Below are positions 1 to 10,823 of a stretch of DNA of 64,000 nt, in pieces (the first letter of the stretch is position 1; the number at the start of each line of letters is the position of its first letter). The DNA lies in the NCBI GenBank assembly GCA_945883505.1, contig CAMCXL010000004.1, positions 62,001-126,000 of the forward strand, in the 5' to 3' direction. The position numbers and the translations under genes are program-made. The notes under the pieces are model-generated. The model did no database searches and was not told the DNA's origin. It saw only the letters and a list, made by a program, of their open reading frames with translations. This stretch comes from Rhodoluna limnophila (lineage in GTDB: Bacteria > Actinomycetota > Actinomycetes > Actinomycetales > Microbacteriaceae).

Positions 1-849
1 GCACTAGCTGGAAACCAAAAACTAGAGCCAGGGTCAACAGCAGTTGTCACACTCGAGCCCTGCAACCACACCGGCAAAACTGGTCCGTGTGCGAAGGCTT
101 TGATTGACGCAGGAGTTTCTAAGGTTGTTTTCGCATCCAGTGATCCAGGAGAAAATTCTGGCGGTGGAGCGAAAACTCTCTCCGAAGCCGGCGTGCAAGT
201 TGAGTCCGGTGTCATGGAAGAAAAAGCCGATCAGCAACTTCGGGTCTGGCTAACTGCTACCAAATCCAACAGGCCGTTTGTCACACTCAAGTGGGCCTCT
301 AGCTTAGATGGTCGAGCAGCAGCCGAGGATGGAACCAGCAAGTGGATTAGCGGTCCAGAATCTCGAGCCGATGCCCACCAGCGAAGATCTGAAGTCGACG
401 CAATTTTAGTTGGCACCGGAACCGCAATGGTTGATGACCCGGAGCTAACCGCAAGAAAACCAGACGGAACTTTATTTGCGAATCAGCCGGTTCGAGTCGT
501 GCTTGGTGAAAGAGAGCTTCCCTCCTCACTTCGGGTGTTCAACTCAGATGCCGAAACTCTGACCTTGAGAACTCAATCGATTCACGGTGCTTTAGATGAG
601 CTTCATGAGCGCGGTATCAAGCACGTCATGGTCGAGGGTGGTCCAACCCTTGCCAGTAGGTTTGTGCAACTAGATCTAGTGGATGAGTTTTTGGTTTACA
701 TCGCTCCCAAGCTATTGGGAGGCGAGAAACTCTCGATTGGTTCAATCGATGTTCCTTCTATTGACAAAGCCAAGCAACTGGAGTTTTTTGAGATCAAGCA
801 ACTGGGCGACGATGTGTTGTTAGTTGCAAAGCAAGCGGGGAGAAATTAA
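1..849 (+). CDS. ribD: Bifunctional deaminase/reductase RibD, 5' end truncated by window start
   Basis: Frame is open from base 1 (ALAGNQKLEPGSTAVVTLEPCNHTGKTGPCAKALIDAG, deaminase zinc motif), followed by the reductase domain; first gene of the rib operon. Confidence 0.95.
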   Translation, partial: ALAGNQKLEPGSTAVVTLEPCNHTGKTGPCAKALIDAGVSKVVFASSDPGENSGGGAKTLSEAGVQVESGVMEEKADQQLRVWLTATKSNRPFVTLKWASSLDGRAAAEDGTSKWISGPESRADAHQRRSEVDAILVGTGTAMVDDPELTARKPDGTLFANQPVRVVLGERELPSSLRVFNSDAETLTLRTQSIHGALDELHERGIKHVMVEGGPTLASRFVQLDLVDEFLVYIAPKLLGGEKLSIGSIDVPSIDKAKQLEFFEIKQLGDDVLLVAKQAGRN

Positions 850-1448
850 TGTTTACCGGAATCGTTGAAGAACTGGGAACTGTTGCAGCCGTTGAAACCC
901 TTGCCGACAGCATCCGACTTCAAATCAAGGGTGACCTCGTTTGTTCTGACCTGTCAAAGGGTGAGTCAATAGCAGTCAACGGCGTTTGCCTAACCGCAGC
1001 CGAGCTAACCTCGGATGGCTTTATCGCAGATGTGATGCTAGAAACCCTAAACCGCTCAAGCCTTAGCGGTATCAAAGAAGGTGACCCGGTAAACCTGGAG
1101 CGGGCCATGAGTGGCGCAGGTAGGTTTGGTGGTCACGTGGTTCAAGGGCACGTTGATGGCGTTGCCGAGATTATTTCCAGAGAACCCAGTGCGAACTGGG
1201 AAGTTGTTAAGGTAAAGATTCCAGCCGAGTTATCCAAGTACGTAGTTCACAAAGGATCAATCACTTTTGACGGAGTATCGCTAACCGTGAATGACATTTC
1301 CCATGACACTGTTTCTTTGAGTTTGATTCCAGAGACCCTGAGACTCACAACACTGGGAAGCAAAAAAGTCGGCGACAAGCTAAACGTCGAGGCTGATATT
1401 TTGGCGAAGCACATTGAAAAACTAATCGAAGCAAGGAGTCAGGTATGA
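849..1448 (+). CDS. ribE: Riboflavin synthase alpha chain
   Basis: MFTGIVEELGTV start and duplicated lumazine-binding domains; overlaps ribD stop. Confidence 0.96.
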   Translation: MFTGIVEELGTVAAVETLADSIRLQIKGDLVCSDLSKGESIAVNGVCLTAAELTSDGFIADVMLETLNRSSLSGIKEGDPVNLERAMSGAGRFGGHVVQGHVDGVAEIISREPSANWEVVKVKIPAELSKYVVHKGSITFDGVSLTVNDISHDTVSLSLIPETLRLTTLGSKKVGDKLNVEADILAKHIEKLIEARSQV

Positions 1449-2689
1449 ATCTGGCAACAGTAGTTGAGGCAATAGAAACCCTAAAGGCCGGAAAGCCGGT
1501 TTTGGTGGTTGACCACCGAAACCGCGAGAACGAAGGCGACGCCATCATGGCGGCGCAGTTTGCTACGCCTGAGTGGATTGCCTGGATGGTGAAACACACC
1601 TCCGGTTTCTTGTGTGCTCCGATGGCCGAGTCTTTGGCAAACCGACTAGAGCTTCCACTGATGACAAATAGCAACCAAGATCGCTACCGCACTCAGTACA
1701 CGGTTTCGGTTGACGCCGCTCACGGAGTAACAACTGGAATCAGTGCGGCTGACCGCGCTGAAACTCTTCGTGTGTTGGCGGACCCCGAGTCAATGCCGGC
1801 TCATTTGATTAGACCGGGTCACGTTATTCCACTACGTGCTCACCCAGACGGTGTCTTTGGAAGACCCGGCCACACCGAGGCAACCGTTGATTTACTAAAG
1901 CTCGCGGGACTAGTTCCAGTTGGGGTTATTGCCGAGATGGTTTCTGAAAATGGCGAGATGATGCGTCTTCCTGAGCTACTAGCGGTCGGTGAGAAGGAGA
2001 ATCTTCCAGTGATCTCCATCGAGCAAATCTTTGACTATCGTGAAATAGCGGAGCTAATTCCTAGAGATGACAGCGTTCAGCGAATTCGCTTCGAAGCCGA
2101 GGCCATGATGCCTTCAAGCCACGGAACCTTTAAGCTGCGTGGCTACTACGACACCCGAACCACTGCCGACCATGTTGCCATTATTGCCGGAAACCCGGCC
2201 GGTGAAAATGTCTTGGTGCGCATGCACAGCGAATGCATCACGGGTGAAGCCTTTGGTTCAAAAAAGTGTGAGTGTGGCCCGCAGCTGGATTATGCGCTTG
2301 ACGCAATCGCTAGCGACCCTGAGGGTGGGGTGGTTATTTATCTTCGCGGGCAAGAAGGACGAGGCATCGGGCTACTGAATAAGCTCAAGGCCTACGCATT
2401 GCAAGATCAAGGTATGGATACCGTCGAAGCTAACCTGGCGCTGGGTCTTCCAAGCGAAGCACGCGAGTACGGAGCTGCCGTTTCTATCCTGCGCGATCTG
2501 GGAATCAAAACAGTTCGCCTGATGAGCAATAACCCAGCCAAGATCGATGCACTCGAAATGGCCGGCATCTCGGTCACAGAGTATGTTCCAATCATCGTTG
2601 GCCAGGAAGATGAGAACGTCGGATACCTAGAAACCAAGAGAGACAAGATGGGACACATCTTGCCGGAGGCTGCAAAAAATGAGCTCTAA
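1445..2689 (+). CDS. ribBA: Bifunctional DHBP synthase / GTP cyclohydrolase II
   Basis: DHBP synthase motif (DHRNRENEGD) and GTP cyclohydrolase II motif (HSECITGEAFGSKKCECGPQL). Confidence 0.97.
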   Translation: MNLATVVEAIETLKAGKPVLVVDHRNRENEGDAIMAAQFATPEWIAWMVKHTSGFLCAPMAESLANRLELPLMTNSNQDRYRTQYTVSVDAAHGVTTGISAADRAETLRVLADPESMPAHLIRPGHVIPLRAHPDGVFGRPGHTEATVDLLKLAGLVPVGVIAEMVSENGEMMRLPELLAVGEKENLPVISIEQIFDYREIAELIPRDDSVQRIRFEAEAMMPSSHGTFKLRGYYDTRTTADHVAIIAGNPAGENVLVRMHSECITGEAFGSKKCECGPQLDYALDAIASDPEGGVVIYLRGQEGRGIGLLNKLKAYALQDQGMDTVEANLALGLPSEAREYGAAVSILRDLGIKTVRLMSNNPAKIDALEMAGISVTEYVPIIVGQEDENVGYLETKRDKMGHILPEAAKNEL

Positions 2690-3140
2690 TGGAGCACCGA
2701 AGCTGGCTATTGATGCCAGTGGTCTAAAAATAACAATCGTTGCAACCAGTTGGCACACCGTGATAACCGACGGGTTAGTTGCTGGTGCCGAGAGGGCGCT
2801 CAAAGCCGCCGGCAACGAAGATTACAAAGTGGTGCGGGTCCCGGGCGCTTTTGAACTTCCGTTAGCCGCACAACTTGCAATCCAAAATGGTGCTGAAGTT
2901 GTGATTGCGCTGGGTGTTGTTATCCAGGGTGAAACTCCACACTTTGACTACGTCTGTGACGCAGCAACTGAAGGGCTCACCAGGGTCCAGCTTGATACCT
3001 CGGTGCCGATTGGTTTTGGCTTGCTCACAGTTTCGAATGAACAACAGGCTCTAGATCGCGCTGGACTGCCCGGCTCCAAGGAGGATAAGGGTGCGGAAGC
3101 CGTTGAGGCTGCAGTACTAATGAAGCGGTTATCCTTTTAG
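2679..3140 (+). CDS. ribH: 6,7-dimethyl-8-ribityllumazine synthase
   Basis: VPGAFELPLAA and ALGVVIQGETPHFDYV motifs; overlaps ribBA. Confidence 0.96.
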   Translation: MSSNGAPKLAIDASGLKITIVATSWHTVITDGLVAGAERALKAAGNEDYKVVRVPGAFELPLAAQLAIQNGAEVVIALGVVIQGETPHFDYVCDAATEGLTRVQLDTSVPIGFGLLTVSNEQQALDRAGLPGSKEDKGAEAVEAAVLMKRLSF

Positions 3141-3164
3141 TAGTTAGAAATAAGGAGAATCACC

Positions 3165-3542
3165 ATGTTGGAACTTGCCGGAATCATCAAAAGCTTCCTT
3201 GTTGTGCTGCACCTAGTTGGAATGGCCGCCCTGTTGGGTGGCTTCCTAGTTCAAATTAAGGCACTCAGGGCAAAGACCGCAGAGATTCTCCCTGCCATGA
3301 TCCACGGTGCCTGGACTGCCCTAATCACCGGACTCTTGCTAGTTGGAGTTCGCGAGTGGGAGCTTGCCATGGGTGGCGGCTACGACCTAGACCACAGCAA
3401 GATTGCCATCAAGACAGTAATCGCACTCATTGTTGTAATCCTCGTGATGCTAAAGCGCAAGCAAAGGCCAGTTTCCGGGTCAGTGCTTGGGTCAATCGGT
3501 GGCCTTACCTTCTTGAACGTCGTTCTTGCAGTTTTCTGGTAG
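3165..3542 (+). CDS. Small integral membrane protein, four predicted TM segments
   Basis: 125 aa hydrophobic ORF with upstream AAGGAG RBS. Confidence 0.8.
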   Translation: MLELAGIIKSFLVVLHLVGMAALLGGFLVQIKALRAKTAEILPAMIHGAWTALITGLLLVGVREWELAMGGGYDLDHSKIAIKTVIALIVVILVMLKRKQRPVSGSVLGSIGGLTFLNVVLAVFW

Positions 3543-3590
3543 TTCCAAACTCCCAAGCGGGCCTAAGACTTCACTTGTTAGCCTTGACTA

Positions 3591-4454
3591 ATGCCTACTG
3601 AAACTCTCTATTCCACGAAGCTTGGCAACACCAGGGTCACAGGTAAAGAGCAGTTCTACACACCTCAAGACTTAGCGATTGAGTTAGTTGCCACGGTAGA
3701 AAACACCCTCGGTCCACTCAAGGGCAAAACAATTTTGGAACCAGCCGGTGGCACCGGATCATTTATCGAAGCGGTAGCAAAAGCCGGTGCTAAAAAAATT
3801 ATTAGCTTCGACATCGAACCACTTCACGAAAGTGTCACCCGAGGAAGTTTCTTAGATCAAGAAATTAACGAAACTGGGGTCATAACAATTTCTAATCCGC
3901 CGTTTGGGAGAAATAATGCTTTGAGCATTCCTTTCTTTAACCACGCAGCGAGCTTCAGCGACGCAATTTGTTTTATAGTTCCAAGGTCTTGGAGAAAGTG
4001 GTCGGTGACTAACCGGCTAGACATGAACTTCGAACTGGCACTAGATCTTGAGCTAGATATCGATTACGTCGATGCCAGTGGAGAGCTAGTTTCAACTAAG
4101 AATCGACTAGCAACCTGTTTTCAAATTTGGAGAAGGAATAAAAACCCAAGAATGCCGATTCGCATAAAGGAGATGAGAATAGTCGAAAAGGTATCCCCTG
4201 CTGACGCTGATGTCTCACTTACAATTTTTGGCTACGGCTGCGGAAAACTAAAGACCGAATTCCAACCGGTTGCAAACACCACTCAGATGTTTCTCAAGCT
4301 GATCCATCCAGGAGCCTTGGCGGCTCTGAAAAAAGTTGACTACTCAAAGTTTTTTAAGAACACCGCATACACCGAAGCTCTTTCTCTCCAGGAGATTAAC
4401 TACCTGCTCAACGAAGAAATTTACGGCGACCCGATGATGGAAAGTGGCAGCTAA
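3591..4454 (+). CDS. Class I SAM-dependent methyltransferase, N6-adenine/N4-cytosine DNA MTase-like
   Basis: FYTP N-terminus, motif I ILEPAGGTGSF, catalytic motif IV NPPFGRN. Confidence 0.8.
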   Translation: MPTETLYSTKLGNTRVTGKEQFYTPQDLAIELVATVENTLGPLKGKTILEPAGGTGSFIEAVAKAGAKKIISFDIEPLHESVTRGSFLDQEINETGVITISNPPFGRNNALSIPFFNHAASFSDAICFIVPRSWRKWSVTNRLDMNFELALDLELDIDYVDASGELVSTKNRLATCFQIWRRNKNPRMPIRIKEMRIVEKVSPADADVSLTIFGYGCGKLKTEFQPVANTTQMFLKLIHPGALAALKKVDYSKFFKNTAYTEALSLQEINYLLNEEIYGDPMMESGS

Positions 4455-6241
4455 TGAGCATGGTAGGCAGAGGTAGGACCCTCGCACCCAAGGACTCAGG
4501 TCCAAAGGCCAAGTTCAGTCAACTGACCCCTTACCTGTTAGAACACAAAGGCGCTCTCGGAGTCGCTGTTGTCTTGTCTTTGATTGGTGCGGTGGTAAGC
4601 CTTGCTCAGCCGCTAGTTGTTGGGCAGATCATCACCTCGGTTCAAAACGGTCAAGACGTTGGTCAGCTGGCCGGAATCCTGGTTTTGATCATCTTCGCAG
4701 CCGGAGTCGCCAGCGGATTCATGTATTACGTGCTGGCTAAAGCCGGCGAGGGTGTTGTGCTCTCAGCTCGAAATAAGCTCGCTGTTCGCCTGCTCAAGCT
4801 ACCCATTTTGGAATACGACCTTCGAAGAACTGGGGACCTGGTTTCCAGAGTTGGTTCAGACACCACTTTGCTTAGAGCCGTTTTGACTCAGGGACTTATC
4901 GATGCCGCCGGTGGAGTTTTGATCTTTGTCGGTGCCATCATCGCAATGGCCTTTATCGATCCGTTTTTACTGCTTCTAACACTGGCCATGATTTCGGTTG
5001 CGGTGGTCTCGATCGTTATCTCCGCAAGGCAGATTCGCTCGGCAACCACCAAGGCTCAGCAAAGAGTTGGCGACATGGCAGCCTCGGTTGAAAGAGCACT
5101 ATCGGCAGTAAGAACAATTCGCGCAGCCCGCGCCGAGTCTCGCGAAACCGAGAGCATAAATCACGATGCCAAAGAGGCATATGTCCAAGGTGTGAAGATT
5201 GCCAAGATCAACGCCCTTATTTCTCCAATCGCGGGCATCGCCTCGAACTCGGCATTTATCGTCGTGCTGGGAGTTGGTGGCTTTAGAGTTGCTGCCGGTG
5301 AAACATCGGTTGCCGACCTAGTGACTTTTATTCTTCTAATGTTTTTGATGATTCGGCCACTGGGCCAAGCCTTCGGAGCTTATAGCTCTGTGATGAGTGC
5401 GCTAGGAGCTCTAGCTCGCATCGAAGAAATACTTGTTCTACCCCTTGAGGAAACCGCTAAAGAGTCAGCACAAACCGCAAAGCCAAAAAGAACTCAAACC
5501 TCAATCGAATTCAAAAAAGTAAACTTCGCTTACCCCTCCACCGAAGACCACAGAGATGGCAAACCGGTTCTTAGTCAGGTGAGCTTCAAGATCAAAAAGG
5601 GTGACCGGGTTGCTCTGGTTGGACCATCGGGAGCAGGCAAGTCCACCATCCTGTCGCTAATCGAAAGATTCTATGAGCCGGACTCGGGCGAGATTCTGCT
5701 CGAAGGTGTTCCGGTTCGGGATCTTTCCAGAGACGCTCTCAGGTCTCAGATCGGATATGTCGAGCAGGATGCTCCGGTGCTGGCTGGATCAATCAGAGAC
5801 AATTTGTTGATTGGCTCACCGAATGCAACCGATGCGCAGCTCAAAGCGGTGCTTGGCGAAGTAAACCTTACTGCGGTACTAAAGCGCGATAAAAGAGGCC
5901 TAGATGCCGAGGTTGGCGAAGCTGGCATCATGCTCTCCGGAGGAGAGCGTCAGCGCTTGGCTATAGCCAGAGCTCTTCTGGCAGCTCCACCGATACTGCT
6001 GTTAGACGAATCGACTTCCGCTCTCGATGGACTAAATGAGCAGCGCATGCGAGAGGCAATCGATGCGGTGGCTTTGGGTCGAACCATGATCGTGATTGCC
6101 CACCGACTATCCACCGTGGTCGATAGCGACCTAATTATTGTCCTAGACCAGGGAAAGGTGGTTGGCTCTGGAACCCACAGCCAACTGGTCAAATCCACAC
6201 CTTTGTATAAGCAACTAGCCAAGCACCAGCTGCTGGTCTAA
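4454..6241 (+). CDS. ABC transporter, fused permease/ATP-binding protein (exporter type)
   Basis: TM domain plus Walker A GPSGAGKS, signature LSGGERQR, Walker B ILLLDES; TAATG coupling to the upstream gene. Confidence 0.93.
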   Translation: MSMVGRGRTLAPKDSGPKAKFSQLTPYLLEHKGALGVAVVLSLIGAVVSLAQPLVVGQIITSVQNGQDVGQLAGILVLIIFAAGVASGFMYYVLAKAGEGVVLSARNKLAVRLLKLPILEYDLRRTGDLVSRVGSDTTLLRAVLTQGLIDAAGGVLIFVGAIIAMAFIDPFLLLLTLAMISVAVVSIVISARQIRSATTKAQQRVGDMAASVERALSAVRTIRAARAESRETESINHDAKEAYVQGVKIAKINALISPIAGIASNSAFIVVLGVGGFRVAAGETSVADLVTFILLMFLMIRPLGQAFGAYSSVMSALGALARIEEILVLPLEETAKESAQTAKPKRTQTSIEFKKVNFAYPSTEDHRDGKPVLSQVSFKIKKGDRVALVGPSGAGKSTILSLIERFYEPDSGEILLEGVPVRDLSRDALRSQIGYVEQDAPVLAGSIRDNLLIGSPNATDAQLKAVLGEVNLTAVLKRDKRGLDAEVGEAGIMLSGGERQRLAIARALLAAPPILLLDESTSALDGLNEQRMREAIDAVALGRTMIVIAHRLSTVVDSDLIIVLDQGKVVGSGTHSQLVKSTPLYKQLAKHQLLV

Positions 6242-6278
6242 TTTTTTTCGACTCTGGCTTCGGGCTAGGCTGAAACTC

Positions 6279-7601
6279 ATGAGCTACCCATTACTCGAAG
6301 GCCTAGGCAATCCATTACAGCGAGAAACAGCCCTCGCCCTTGATAAAGCGGATGAGCTTGCCTCATTCCGCAGCGAATTTTTCATCAAAGATGAAAACAT
6401 TTGCTACCTAGATGGAAACTCGCTCGGTCGCTTGCCAGTAAAAACCATCGAGTCAGTCAATCACTTTCTCACTGAAGAGTGGGGCACGGAACTGGTTGAT
6501 GGTTGGAGTCACTGGATCGATGAAGCTCAGCCCGCCGGAGACTTACTAGCTCGAGCGACTCTTGGCGCGGGACCTGGCCAGGTTTTGGTTTGTGATACCA
6601 CCAGCGTTAATTTGTATCAGCTCTGCGTTGCTGCGATTAGGGCAAGACCTGATCGCAAAACAATAATTGTTGACTCAGCAAATTTTCCAACCGACAGGTT
6701 TGTTGTGCAGGGAATCGCCGAGCAGTTTGGGCTAAATCTAATCACCCTTGACACCGACGGTTCCGGTGGTCCTGGAGCAGTCCAGGTCAATTCTGAAAAC
6801 GAGCTAGTCACCCCCGAACTTCTTAAACCTTTGCTAAGCGAAGATGTTGCAATGGTGACCCTCCAGGTGGTGAACTACCGCTCGGGTGCAAGACAAGACA
6901 TCAAGGCAATCACTGATCTGGTCCGGTCTTTCGGCGGCTTGGTGGTTTGGGATGCCTCTCATGCCGGTGGTTCAGTAGAGCTGGACTTCGACGCCAACGG
7001 CGTCGACCTAGCAGTTGGCTGCACCTATAAATACGGCAACGCAGGCCCAGGGTCCCCCGCTTGGCTGTTCGTTCGGAAAGAGCTCCAGTCCGATTTCAAA
7101 GTCCCGATTCAGGGCTGGTTTGCTCAAGACGACCAGTTCGCTATGGGGCCAGCCTTTGATCGAAACTTGGGTATTCGCGGTTTCCAGATCGCAAGCCCTT
7201 CAATCATTGGCATCCGAGGCGTCCAGGCTAGCTACGAAATGATTGAGCGGGCTGGGATCAAGACAATTGCCAAGAAGGCCGCCATCGGAACCGAGTTGAT
7301 GATTGCCCTATTTGACGCCTGGCTTGCCCCACTTGGATTCACTCTTTTGACTCCGCGGGATGCAAGCCGCCGCGGCGGACACGTCACAATTGGCCACCCG
7401 GAGGCTAAGCGAATTGCGGCTGCGCTTAGGCAGTATGCCCAGGTGATTCCGGACTACCGGATGCCAAACTCGATTCGTCTTGCAATCTCTCCTCTTCCAA
7501 CCAGCTACACCGAGGTCTTTGATGGATTTGCTCGCATCAAAGAATCAGTCGAGCGCAAGGATTATGAAAAAATCAAAAACACTGGAAACCGGGTTACCTA
7601 A
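6279..7601 (+). CDS. kynU: Kynureninase
   Basis: CYLDGNSLGRLP, VVWDASHAGGSVELD and CTYKYGNAGPGSPAW motifs typical of kynureninase. Confidence 0.94.
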   Translation: MSYPLLEGLGNPLQRETALALDKADELASFRSEFFIKDENICYLDGNSLGRLPVKTIESVNHFLTEEWGTELVDGWSHWIDEAQPAGDLLARATLGAGPGQVLVCDTTSVNLYQLCVAAIRARPDRKTIIVDSANFPTDRFVVQGIAEQFGLNLITLDTDGSGGPGAVQVNSENELVTPELLKPLLSEDVAMVTLQVVNYRSGARQDIKAITDLVRSFGGLVVWDASHAGGSVELDFDANGVDLAVGCTYKYGNAGPGSPAWLFVRKELQSDFKVPIQGWFAQDDQFAMGPAFDRNLGIRGFQIASPSIIGIRGVQASYEMIERAGIKTIAKKAAIGTELMIALFDAWLAPLGFTLLTPRDASRRGGHVTIGHPEAKRIAAALRQYAQVIPDYRMPNSIRLAISPLPTSYTEVFDGFARIKESVERKDYEKIKNTGNRVT

Positions 7602-8435
7602 ATGACTAACGAACACGACAAAGCAGTCACCTACACCAGCTACCTAAAAGTTGACGAGCTTCTAAAACTTCAGACACCGCTTTCGGATGGTCCCGAGCAC
7701 GATGAACTTTTGTTTATCACCATCCACCAGGTCTATGAACTTTGGTTCAAGCAAATGCTTCACGAGAGTGAAGCGTTGCAGGTTGCTCTGGAGAGTGGGA
7801 ACAGCCACCGATCGCTGGCTCTGCTTGGCCGAATTCGAACCATAATGAAAACCTGTGTTGCACAACTAGATATTTTAGAAACCATGACTCCGTTGCAATT
7901 CAATTCCTTCCGCGGAAGGCTAAGCTCCGCATCGGGTTTTCAATCGGCTCAGTTTAGACAGTTTGAGGCAGTACTTGGAAGGCGCGATCAAGCCGGTGCA
8001 ACTGCAACTCCTGGAACCGGCATGGCAATGGCGGCACATTTGGTGCCAGGCTCGCCCGCCAGGGAAAAAGTAGAGGCTGCCATGGCAAGACCCAGTTTGT
8101 ATGACTCGGCCCTGAAGTATTTCTCCTCTCGCGGTCACGCAATTCCTAAAGAAGTATTGGAGCGCGATGTGACTGTTGGCTATGAGCCGAACGAAAAAGT
8201 GCAAGATGCTCTGCTGGATGCTCACCGCAATGACCCAGAGGCGAATATGGTCGGAGAAGCTTTGGTTGATCTAGACGAAGGTCTTCAGGAGTGGCGCTAT
8301 CGGCACGTCAAAATGGTCGAGCGAACCATCGGAGCCAAGATGGGTTCTGGCGGGTCCTCGGGGGCTGGTTATCTATCCAGCACCCTGTTTCGCCCGGTAT
8401 TTGCTGACCTTTGGGCTATCCGCTCCAGGTTCTAG
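7602..8435 (+). CDS. kynA: Tryptophan 2,3-dioxygenase
   Basis: [23 protein letters not shown] and [18 protein letters not shown] motifs. Confidence 0.95.
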   Translation: MTNEHDKAVTYTSYLKVDELLKLQTPLSDGPEHDELLFITIHQVYELWFKQMLHESEALQVALESGNSHRSLALLGRIRTIMKTCVAQLDILETMTPLQFNSFRGRLSSASGFQSAQFRQFEAVLGRRDQAGATATPGTGMAMAAHLVPGSPAREKVEAAMARPSLYDSALKYFSSRGHAIPKEVLERDVTVGYEPNEKVQDALLDAHRNDPEANMVGEALVDLDEGLQEWRYRHVKMVERTIGAKMGSGGSSGAGYLSSTLFRPVFADLWAIRSRF

Positions 8436-9298
8436 GAACTGGCTGAATCGACCACATTCTTCACAAGCATGGCCCTGGTCATTGGCCCAACCCCACCCGG
8501 GTTTGGGGACAGGTAGCCGGCGACGGCTGCTACACCCGGGTCAACATCTCCCACCAGCTGCGCCTGACCACTTGATTCAATTCTGGTAATTCCCACATCT
8601 AGAACTGCTGCGCCTGGCTTTACCCAATCGGCTTTGACAAAATGTGCAACTCCAACTGCCGCCACCACGATGTCGGCTCGACGAACCGAACCTGGAATGT
8701 CCTTGCTTCCGGAGTGAAGTAAAGTCACCGACGCGTCAATTCCCTTTCTGGTAAGAAGTAGGCCCAGTGGGCGACCCACGGTAATGCCTCTTCCAAGAAT
8801 CGCAACTTCTTTGCCAGCGATATCGATCTTGTAGCGACGAAGTAATTCAATAATTCCTGATGGCGTGCAGGGAAGAGGTGAGTTCATTTCACCCGCAACG
8901 CTCAAGACAAGCTTTCCAAGATTGATTGGGTGCAGGCCATCGGCATCCTTGGCAGGATCGATTGCCTCAAGCAGTTCGTTGGTATCGATACCTATCGGAA
9001 GTGGCAGCTGAACTATATACCCGGTGACTTCGGGCGAATCATTGAGCTCGCGAACCGCCCGAAAAATATCGGCCTTTGATGCACTCCCCGGCAAATCAAT
9101 TCGGATGGAGCTTACCCCCACTTCGGCGCAGTCGCGATGCTTACCCGAAACGTAGGAGTGTGAACCTGGGTCATCGCCAACCAGCAAAGTTCCAAGTCCC
9201 GGAGTGATGCCGGATTGCTTTAGCTTTGTTACGCGCTCGGTTAGTTCTAACTTGATGGTCTTGGCTGTTGCCCGGCCATCAAGAATGATCGCGTTCAA
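8432..9298 (-). CDS. folD: Methylenetetrahydrofolate dehydrogenase / cyclohydrolase
   Basis: [20 protein letters not shown] and [12 protein letters not shown] motifs. Confidence 0.96.
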   Translation of the reverse strand: MNAIILDGRATAKTIKLELTERVTKLKQSGITPGLGTLLVGDDPGSHSYVSGKHRDCAEVGVSSIRIDLPGSASKADIFRAVRELNDSPEVTGYIVQLPLPIGIDTNELLEAIDPAKDADGLHPINLGKLVLSVAGEMNSPLPCTPSGIIELLRRYKIDIAGKEVAILGRGITVGRPLGLLLTRKGIDASVTLLHSGSKDIPGSVRRADIVVAAVGVAHFVKADWVKPGAAVLDVGITRIESSGQAQLVGDVDPGVAAVAGYLSPNPGGVGPMTRAMLVKNVVDSASS

Positions 9299-9301
9299 GA
9301 A

Positions 9302-10588
9302 TTACCAATTCTCCAGACCCGAGTAAAGCGGGAACTGGTCGGTTAGTTTACGAACCCTAGCTTGCAAAGCTGGAACGTCAGGATTTGGCATCAGAACCTG
9401 AGCGATAATCTCCCCAACCTCGGTGAACTCGGTTGCCCCAAAGCCTCTGGTTGCCAGTGCTGGCGTGCCAATCCGGACACCGGAGGTCACAAGCGGTGGA
9501 CGAGGGTCGTTTGGAACGGAGTTCCGGTTCACGGTAATTCCAACCTCGTGGAGCAGGTTCTCGGTGGTGATTCCATCGATTGGAGCATTTCTTAGGTCAA
9601 CCAGTACCAGGTGAACATCGGTTCCCCCGGTCAGAATCGAGACTCCATTAGCCTTCACGTCGGCCGCAATCAGACGGTCGGCAATGATTCGGGCACCTTC
9701 AATGGTGCGCACCTGGCGCTCCTTGAACTCGTCAGTCATGGCGGCTTTGAAAGCTACCGCCTTGGCTGCAATCACGTGCATCAGCGGACCACCCTGCTGA
9801 CCCGGGAAAACACCCGAGTCAATTTTCTTGGCGAGCTCGGCCTTGGAAAGAATTAGACCCGATCTTGGACCACCGAGTGTTTTGTGCACGGTGGTTGAGA
9901 CAACGTCTGCGTGAGGAACGGGGGAAGGGTGAACCCCGGCTGCAACTAATCCTGCGAAGTGAGCCATGTCAACCCAAAGCTTTGCTCCAACTTCGTCAGC
10001 GATTGATCTAAAGGCTGCGAAATCTAGGTGACGAGAATAGGCCGACCAGCCGGCAATCAAAACAGCGGGCTTGGTTTCAATTGCACGAGCACGAACAATA
10101 TCCATGTCAATCAAGTTTGTGTCGGGGTGTAGCTCATAAGCGTGAGCGTCATACATCTGCCCGGAGAAGTTTAATTTCATACCGTGGGTGAGATGACCAC
10201 CGTGAGCTAGATTCAAACCAAGAATTCGATCTCCCGGTTTTGCAAGGGCCATCATTAGAGCAGCGTTCGCTGTTGCTCCGGAGTGTGGCTGGACGTTGGC
10301 GTGTTCAGCTCCGAATAATTCCTTCGCGCGATCGCGCGCTAGATTCTCTGCGATGTCCACTGCTTCGCAGCCACCGTAGTATCGCTTGCCCGGGTAACCT
10401 TCAGCGTACTTATTGGTAAGAACCGAACCTTGAGCTTCGAGGATTCCTCGAGAAACAAAGTTCTCCGAGGCAATCATCTCTAGGGTGTGACGCTGACGAT
10501 CTAGTTCCTGCTGCAAGACTTGGGCAATTTCCGGATCGGTTTCACTAAGTGGCTTGCTAAAGCTGGAGGAAAGCTTCGTTTCTAACAT
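9302..10588 (-). CDS. glyA: Serine hydroxymethyltransferase; start corrected from ORF-track 10672
   Basis: [33 protein letters not shown] and [11 protein letters not shown] motifs; ATG at 10588 (MLETKLSS) preceded by AAGGAG; upstream codons fall in a riboswitch. Confidence 0.95.
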   Translation of the reverse strand: MLETKLSSSFSKPLSETDPEIAQVLQQELDRQRHTLEMIASENFVSRGILEAQGSVLTNKYAEGYPGKRYYGGCEAVDIAENLARDRAKELFGAEHANVQPHSGATANAALMMALAKPGDRILGLNLAHGGHLTHGMKLNFSGQMYDAHAYELHPDTNLIDMDIVRARAIETKPAVLIAGWSAYSRHLDFAAFRSIADEVGAKLWVDMAHFAGLVAAGVHPSPVPHADVVSTTVHKTLGGPRSGLILSKAELAKKIDSGVFPGQQGGPLMHVIAAKAVAFKAAMTDEFKERQVRTIEGARIIADRLIAADVKANGVSILTGGTDVHLVLVDLRNAPIDGITTENLLHEVGITVNRNSVPNDPRPPLVTSGVRIGTPALATRGFGATEFTEVGEIIAQVLMPNPDVPALQARVRKLTDQFPLYSGLENW

Positions 10589-10614
10589 TCGGGGCTCCTT
10601 CAAGGTCTGTAGTT

Positions 10615-10705
10615 CATGAGGATGGCCCAGGCGCACGACCAAGTGTCTCTTCGCTCCCCGATGGAAACCCATCTATAAGCGCCAGTTGCGATAGGGCCAG
10701 CCTAT
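10615..10705 (-). promoter_or_regulatory. ZTP (pfl) riboswitch controlling glyA-folD
   Basis: Minus-strand RNA UCGCAACUGGCG...GAUGGGUUUCCAUCGGGGAGCGA...CGUGCGCCUGGGC matches the conserved pfl core (ACUGGCG, GGGGAGCG, CGCCUGGGC) with a P2-like hairpin GAUGG/CCAUC; it sits directly upstream of glyA. Confidence 0.9.
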
Positions 10706-10823
10706 CAGCCCAATAAATCCGCCACTTTCAACACGTTCGTCATTTGGTGTTCGTAATTCCGAAGTTAGGACTAAAATGGGTTAAGCGTGTTATTTTAGCG
10801 CCGAAAGGACCAGTTTTTTCTCC

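Noticed and set aside
10589-10672. N-terminal extension of GlyA in the ORF track
   Set aside because: Encodes non-conserved residues and coincides with the ZTP riboswitch; ATG 10588 has the RBS and conserved start.
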